Shown: piece after piece, positions 6,110-9,679 of the stretch
Numbering within the stretch: the first letter of the stretch is position 1
Layout of the letters: every line of letters starts with the position of its first letter
Translations under genes and position numbers: made by a program
Assembly (NCBI GenBank): GCA_029077775.1
Contig: JAQNCU010000087.1
Location: 1-9,679 of the forward strand
Origin: Acidocella sp.
GTDB lineage: Bacteria > Pseudomonadota > Alphaproteobacteria > Acetobacterales > Acetobacteraceae
DNA length: 9,679 bases
Direction of reading: 5' to 3'
Notes under the pieces: generated by a model
Seen by the model: the letters and a program-made list of their open reading frames with translations, nothing else
The model's database searches: none
Told to the model about the DNA's origin: nothing

Positions 6110-6264
6110 CACAAAGTGCAATTTTGGATCGGATAATATGAAATCTGCCGTCCCCCCCCTCCCAGGCTCTGGAACGATGGCTAACCGGTGGGGTACAAGA
6201 GATTACAGTGTCCTGATGGTTGGCTCAGAGTAAACTGATGACAAAGTAACTGCAGCGAGGCACC
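6110..6264. promoter_or_regulatory. Divergent promoter region between viperin-like and ankyrin genes
   Basis: The gap between the two divergent genes must hold both promoters. GGATAATATG at about 6131-6140 gives a -10-like hexamer on either strand (GATAAT on plus, TATTAT on minus), but no matching -35 is clear on either. The rightward gene has GAGG about 5 nt before its ATG. A run of eight C's lies at about 6152-6159. Confidence 0.35.
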
Positions 6265-8964
6265 ATGACGACCTTACCATCGACCGAAGCCATCCTCCTG
6301 GAAGTTCTCCAGAGCCTGGGGGGCACCAGCTTTCAGACAAACAAGAAACAAAAGTTCGTGACGGGCGAGGCCAGCCTCGAAAAGCACATCGAAATAGGCC
6401 AGGAGGTGGTAACAGCTATTTTTGACGCGTTGGAACTGGATGATGCGGCAAGGGGCAGCGCCGCTCGCAACTTCCAAGCCTTCGCCAACGCCTACAAAGC
6501 ACTGGAACTCGACACGTGGACGTTTGACGCCGATCACCGTCAGGTGCTTTGGATGCTGCTGGGCTATTTTTACATCCCCGGTCTGGCGCGCCACATAGCT
6601 TGGTGGACCACTGACTGCCGCATGGACCGGCATATGCCGGGCGGACGCTTTTGGTACCTTCCCGAACCTAGGGAACGGGGCGGGGAAACCAGCCTGTACC
6701 TACCTGTCGCGCAGGTCGTTGATTGGCTGTTGGACCTACTCGGAATACCCCTTGAGAAATTCGCCGACCAGCGTGCGCGTGCGACCGATGAGGGGCACGA
6801 AGGTCTTCGGCGTACTCTCTATGGGTGGCGTAAGGACACAACGCCGGAGTTGTCAACGCTCAAAAAATATTTCCCTGACAATGCGAAGCTTGAATTCAAA
6901 GGTGCCTTTTTTGTTGCCGAGCAGTCAAAGCCAGAAGAAAAATTCGCCGCCGCACTCGCTTTTGTGGCACGCAAAAAACTCACTGCTAACCTATTGCGCG
7001 ACGAAATTCCCATGACCGCACCGGGTCGGCTGGAGGCCGTCCTGGGGGGGCAGGCCAGTTTCGAGGAGCAAGAACACTTTGTAAATCTGCTCGCCGATCG
7101 CTATGCGGTGCCTTCACCGCACACCATCCGCCAGTATCTGCGTATCGCCCGGGCGGCGCAGGATGGGTACGACCGCCTGCTTGAAGTCCTTTGCCCCGGC
7201 GTTGAACCTCTTTGCGCTAATCCATCTAATAACAAGATACTGCAAGTCTTTGGTCTCTATAAATACGTATATAACCTCACCATCGACGCTTGGCGAAACC
7301 ACAGCGCCGACGGTGAGGGCGCCGAAAATCATTGGTTCGAGGCGCAATTAGCGCCTCAGCTTGCCTGCGGTCCACTGCTTTCAATTATGCCTTCCGTCGG
7401 AAAGGACGGCATTTTCATGCTAAGCCAGATCCTGAACACTCATTTTGAGGGAGTAGAGGCAGGTTCCCCACTGGAAGATTTGCTGCCCGTCGATGAAAAG
7501 GCTGACCGAGATATTCTGGTGCGCAATCTCAGCCGTAAGGATGCCGTCACGGACGTGTGGACCGCTGCCTTTGAATTAACCAAACGTCTCAAAGCAGGCG
7601 GCCCGTGGGCGAAGCTACAAGCTGAGACACGCTTTAGCATTGTCGCAGAGATCGCCTCGAGCGAGGATTTGAGCGAGCGCATTTTGGAGGCATCGGTTGC
7701 GCGCCTTCACGAACTTGCTCAGGCGCCCGCTGAGAAGGTTCGGGCCATTATCGCTGAGCTCCACCGGCACCTGAACAACGAACGGCACTTTTGCACGAAG
7801 GAAAGTAAAGACCGCGTCCAAGCTCTTTTGGACAAAGCAGCTAATAGCTCCGTCTGCGAGACTTGGAAGGCGATAATTCTTCAATACAAGGCAAAGCACC
7901 TGCTGGCACAAAATGACTTTAACGGTGCACTCAAGCGTTTCCGCGAGGCGCGTGAAATATGCAAGGAACGGTGGTTTGGACGGATGCGTGGTGAGATCGC
8001 TCGGGACTGTTTTGCCCTCGAACTTGCCGATCGGCGGCTTATCCAAGGCAACCATGAGCCCTATTTCCGTGATATGCTGAGAGGGGACATTTTTCCTCAG
8101 GGAGCAATTCCAACAATAGAGGATGCGGCCCGTTACGCCTTCGGTTACTTCTGGGACACCCTTTATAAACCATATCCAGGCATTGAAGCACGGCAGCCGC
8201 GGTCTGATGAAGAGACACGGGAGCTCGGAGAGCAATTCCTGAAATTCCTTATCCAAGAAGACCGGGACGGCTTCGTCAAATGGATACAGGCAAACAAAAA
8301 GCGCTTGGCCGCGCCCTTTCCGGATGTCGAGGGCAATTCATTTCTCCTTTTTCTCATCAAAAGCCGCACAATGATGGCTCCTGATTTGCAACGAATGCGT
8401 CCTGGTTTGCTAAATATCTGGACTGAGTTTTTTGGTCTACTCATACAACATGGACCGTTAGAACAACTGAACTGGCCAGACTTCAAAGCTCAAACTCCCC
8501 TAATGCTGATGGCTGAAGAGGGTGAAACCAAACTGGTTCGGTTGCTTTTGATAAGTGGTGCTGACCGAGACAAACAGGATTATAGGGGGCTCAGCGCATT
8601 ACACGCAGCCGTAAAATCACGCGTATCCAACTGCGTGGATACGTTACTAGGTCATGATTGCCGGACTGATTTTCTAACAGTTGATAAACGTTCCCCCTTG
8701 CACACAGCGGTATGGTCCGGCAACTTACACGCCGTGGAGCGTCTTCTTCATTACGCCCCTGAACTCGCTTGGCAGAGAGACGCGTATGAAATGACGCCCC
8801 TGGAATTGGCTGAAACTCTGATCGACGAGCCAGAAGCACTTAAGGAACTTTCCGATGAATGCTCTCGGTCAGGAGCAACCTGCGCGACGAAAAAAGAGCT
8901 GGAAGAGATTGCTGCTATGTTGGAAAAAGCTCCGCACAAGCGAACTCCCAATCAAGAACAGTGA
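6265..8964 (+). CDS. Large TPR-like/ankyrin-repeat protein of unknown function
   Basis: An 899-residue protein that I do not recognise as a named family. Residues 1-150 are helical with an aromatic-rich patch, MLLGYFYIPGLARHIAWW. At about 150-205 a segment containing LYGWRKDTTPELSTLKKYF resembles the last helices of a Cro/C1-type helix-turn-helix. The middle is alpha-helical, with one clear TPR-like unit at about 541-575 (HLLAQNDFNGALKRFREA). Residues about 740-855 form ankyrin repeats: TPLMLMAEEGETKLVRLLLISGA, SALHAAVKSRVSNCVDTLL, SPLHTAVWSGNLHAVERLL and TPLELAETL. No signal peptide, membrane span or nuclease, ATPase or protease motif is visible. The start is supported by GAGG 5 nt upstream. 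It is divergent from the viperin-HicA pair, sharing its promoter region. A sensor or scaffold role in phage defence is a guess from size, repeats and neighbours. Confidence 0.8.
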   Translation: MTTLPSTEAILLEVLQSLGGTSFQTNKKQKFVTGEASLEKHIEIGQEVVTAIFDALELDDAARGSAARNFQAFANAYKALELDTWTFDADHRQVLWMLLGYFYIPGLARHIAWWTTDCRMDRHMPGGRFWYLPEPRERGGETSLYLPVAQVVDWLLDLLGIPLEKFADQRARATDEGHEGLRRTLYGWRKDTTPELSTLKKYFPDNAKLEFKGAFFVAEQSKPEEKFAAALAFVARKKLTANLLRDEIPMTAPGRLEAVLGGQASFEEQEHFVNLLADRYAVPSPHTIRQYLRIARAAQDGYDRLLEVLCPGVEPLCANPSNNKILQVFGLYKYVYNLTIDAWRNHSADGEGAENHWFEAQLAPQLACGPLLSIMPSVGKDGIFMLSQILNTHFEGVEAGSPLEDLLPVDEKADRDILVRNLSRKDAVTDVWTAAFELTKRLKAGGPWAKLQAETRFSIVAEIASSEDLSERILEASVARLHELAQAPAEKVRAIIAELHRHLNNERHFCTKESKDRVQALLDKAANSSVCETWKAIILQYKAKHLLAQNDFNGALKRFREAREICKERWFGRMRGEIARDCFALELADRRLIQGNHEPYFRDMLRGDIFPQGAIPTIEDAARYAFGYFWDTLYKPYPGIEARQPRSDEETRELGEQFLKFLIQEDRDGFVKWIQANKKRLAAPFPDVEGNSFLLFLIKSRTMMAPDLQRMRPGLLNIWTEFFGLLIQHGPLEQLNWPDFKAQTPLMLMAEEGETKLVRLLLISGADRDKQDYRGLSALHAAVKSRVSNCVDTLLGHDCRTDFLTVDKRSPLHTAVWSGNLHAVERLLHYAPELAWQRDAYEMTPLELAETLIDEPEALKELSDECSRSGATCATKKELEEIAAMLEKAPHKRTPNQEQ

Positions 8965-9106
8965 TCGTTTACTGTGAGACGGACAAGGTGGGTTTCTGTG
9001 CCAACTTCATGTCGGACATGGCGCAAAATTGGCCGCTCGGCTCTCACGTTCTTGGATGCTTAACGGCAGCCTATGGGTGATTTTTTCTGATCCTAAAGTT
9101 TTTGGT

Positions 9107-9128
9107 GCAGCTTTTTCCAAAAAGCTGC
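9107..9128. repeat. 22-bp inverted repeat, terminator- or REP-like
   Basis: The arms GCAGCTTTTT and AAAAAGCTGC are perfect 10-bp complements around CC. The sequence beyond (GAAGGAAGCTG) has no T-run, so it is not a textbook terminator. The form resembles extragenic palindromes of alphaproteobacteria. It may still end transcription from the ankyrin gene. Confidence 0.55.
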
Positions 9129-9203
9129 GAAGGAAGCTGTCGAAAAGCCTCGCACCCAAAGTGATACTCCGTAGAAGTCACTGCTCCTTTTTTGCAAGTA
9201 CGC

Positions 9204-9228
9204 CCCCGCCCGGCATCACCGGGCGGGG
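9204..9228. terminator. GC-rich hairpin downstream of the DUF736 gene
   Basis: The stem CCCCGCCCGG / CCGGGCGGGG (10 bp, perfect) encloses the loop CATCA and begins 14 bp past the DUF736 stop codon on the minus strand. Its strength and place suggest a transcription end or 3' stabiliser for that gene. No clean T-tract follows on the minus strand, so a classical rho-independent terminator is not certain. Confidence 0.55.
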
Positions 9229-9241
9229 TTCATCGCGGTTC

Positions 9242-9565
9242 TTACTCGCCGTTTTGCTTGCGGCTGCGGGACCAGATAAGGGTGTAGCCATCGCCGCCTT
9301 CATCGTCGAAGAGGTTGGCGTAGATCGGCGCGCTGAAGCTCGGATCATCCAGCTTGACCGAGATATAATCGCGTCCCTCGGCGGAACGTTTGGACCAGCC
9401 AGCACCTAGCTCAGCCCGTCCACAGAATATCCGATGGCTGGGCGCGTTGTCATTGCTGCGGTTTGTTTCAGGCACGATGCGTACATTCTTCGTCTGCACG
9501 CTCAAGGTCACAATCTCGCCGTGGATTTCATTGCCGGCTTTCTTGAAGGTTCCGATGGTAGCCAT
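9242..9565 (-). CDS. DUF736 family protein
   Basis: A 107-residue protein clearly of the DUF736 family: it opens MATIGTFKKAGNEIHGEI, continues with RIFCGRAELGAGWSKRS and EGRDYISVKLDDPSF, and ends SAPIYANLFDDEGGDGYTLIWSR, close to the family pattern along its whole length. Members are small cytoplasmic proteins of unknown function found mostly on alphaproteobacterial plasmids and ICEs near transfer genes. The ATG at 9565 follows AGGAG and matches the usual family N-terminus; an in-frame ATG 28 codons upstream is disfavoured. A GC-rich hairpin follows the stop codon. It marks the return to mobile-element backbone right of the defence block. Confidence 0.92.
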   Translation of the reverse strand: MATIGTFKKAGNEIHGEIVTLSVQTKNVRIVPETNRSNDNAPSHRIFCGRAELGAGWSKRSAEGRDYISVKLDDPSFSAPIYANLFDDEGGDGYTLIWSRSRKQNGE

Positions 9566-9679
9566 GTCAAATCTCCTATGCTGTTTCGAGCCCGCGACCA
9601 TCGCAGCCTCGATGGCGATCAATTGACCGGGGGCACGATCGGCCTGCACCGTGTTCGGCCGTAGCGCAGCGAAGGATGG
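9566..9679. other. Leader of the DUF736 gene, to window edge
   Basis: The last 114 bases hold the DUF736 ribosome-binding site (AGGAG near 9571-9575) and otherwise no gene I can support. Short open frames on both strands are GC-rich chance frames or the tail of an upstream gene cut by the window. Confidence 0.3.

Larger units (their letters stand above)
8965..9241. other. Intergenic region right of the ankyrin gene
   Basis: These 277 bases contain no supported gene; short open frames here have no family features. They hold two strong inverted repeats (9107-9128 and 9204-9228, listed separately). It is probably the right edge of the cargo block, since the next gene is a plasmid/ICE backbone type. 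Confidence 0.45.

Noticed and set aside
7615..8256. Minus-strand open frame of 213 codons inside the ankyrin gene
   Set aside because: It is antisense to a continuous 899-codon frame with ankyrin and TPR-like motifs and shows no domain of its own.
8622..8643. 8-bp inverted repeat CGTATCCA / TGGATACG
   Set aside because: Lies inside the ankyrin coding sequence with no promoter or terminator context; probably chance.
1..9679. CRISPR array, tRNA, rRNA, transposase or IS ends
   Set aside because: No spaced identical repeats, no cloverleaf or rRNA-like sequence, and no transposase frame or paired terminal repeats were seen.

Overview
The window looks like part of a conjugative plasmid or integrative conjugative element from an alphaproteobacterium. 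The basis is a LuxR/LuxI pair beside transfer genes, a traKLM-like cluster, and a DUF736 gene (a family typical of alphaproteobacterial plasmids and ICEs). Acetobacteraceae or a similar acid-tolerant lineage is possible but not proven. No relaxase, replication gene or rRNA/tRNA gene is visible, so host and element type remain inferences.

Left block (1-4791), conjugation under quorum sensing. On the minus strand lie a LuxR-type regulator (1448-2185), a LuxI-type acyl-homoserine lactone synthase (501-1115) and, starting on the base after the luxI stop codon, a VirB1-like lytic transglycosylase that runs off the left edge. This resembles the Ti-plasmid layout, where the AHL synthase gene heads the mating-pair-formation operon. 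On the plus strand lie three genes in the order and style of IncP traK-traL-traM (2600-4791): a small DNA-binding-type protein with a Pro-rich tail, a ParA-like ATPase, and a single-span membrane protein. Two closely related 23-bp perfect dyads (9-bp arms, 5-bp spacer) lie upstream of luxI (1238-1260) and traK (2521-2543), in the same orientation relative to the target gene. Their differences are compensatory and keep both dyads perfect. They are the best candidates for the LuxR operators and would couple AHL synthesis, mating-pair formation and DNA processing. Between luxR and traK is a purine-rich array of nine degenerate 12-bp repeats (2410-2517) and an imperfect hairpin, where an oriT would be expected in an IncP-like layout.

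Right block (4923-8964), probable defence cargo. A viperin-like radical SAM enzyme (5165-6082, minus) is translationally coupled by an ATGA overlap to a small HicA-like protein (4923-5168, minus). Divergently, an 899-residue protein with a TPR-like middle and C-terminal ankyrin repeats is encoded at 6265-8964 (plus). The Shine-Dalgarno of the viperin-like gene lies within one arm of an 8-bp perfect inverted repeat, suggesting regulated translation or an operator. The viperin-HicA-like pair with the divergent ankyrin protein is the most likely undescribed system here.

Right edge (8965-9679): a non-coding stretch with two strong hairpins, then a DUF736 gene on the minus strand, which probably marks the return to plasmid/ICE backbone.
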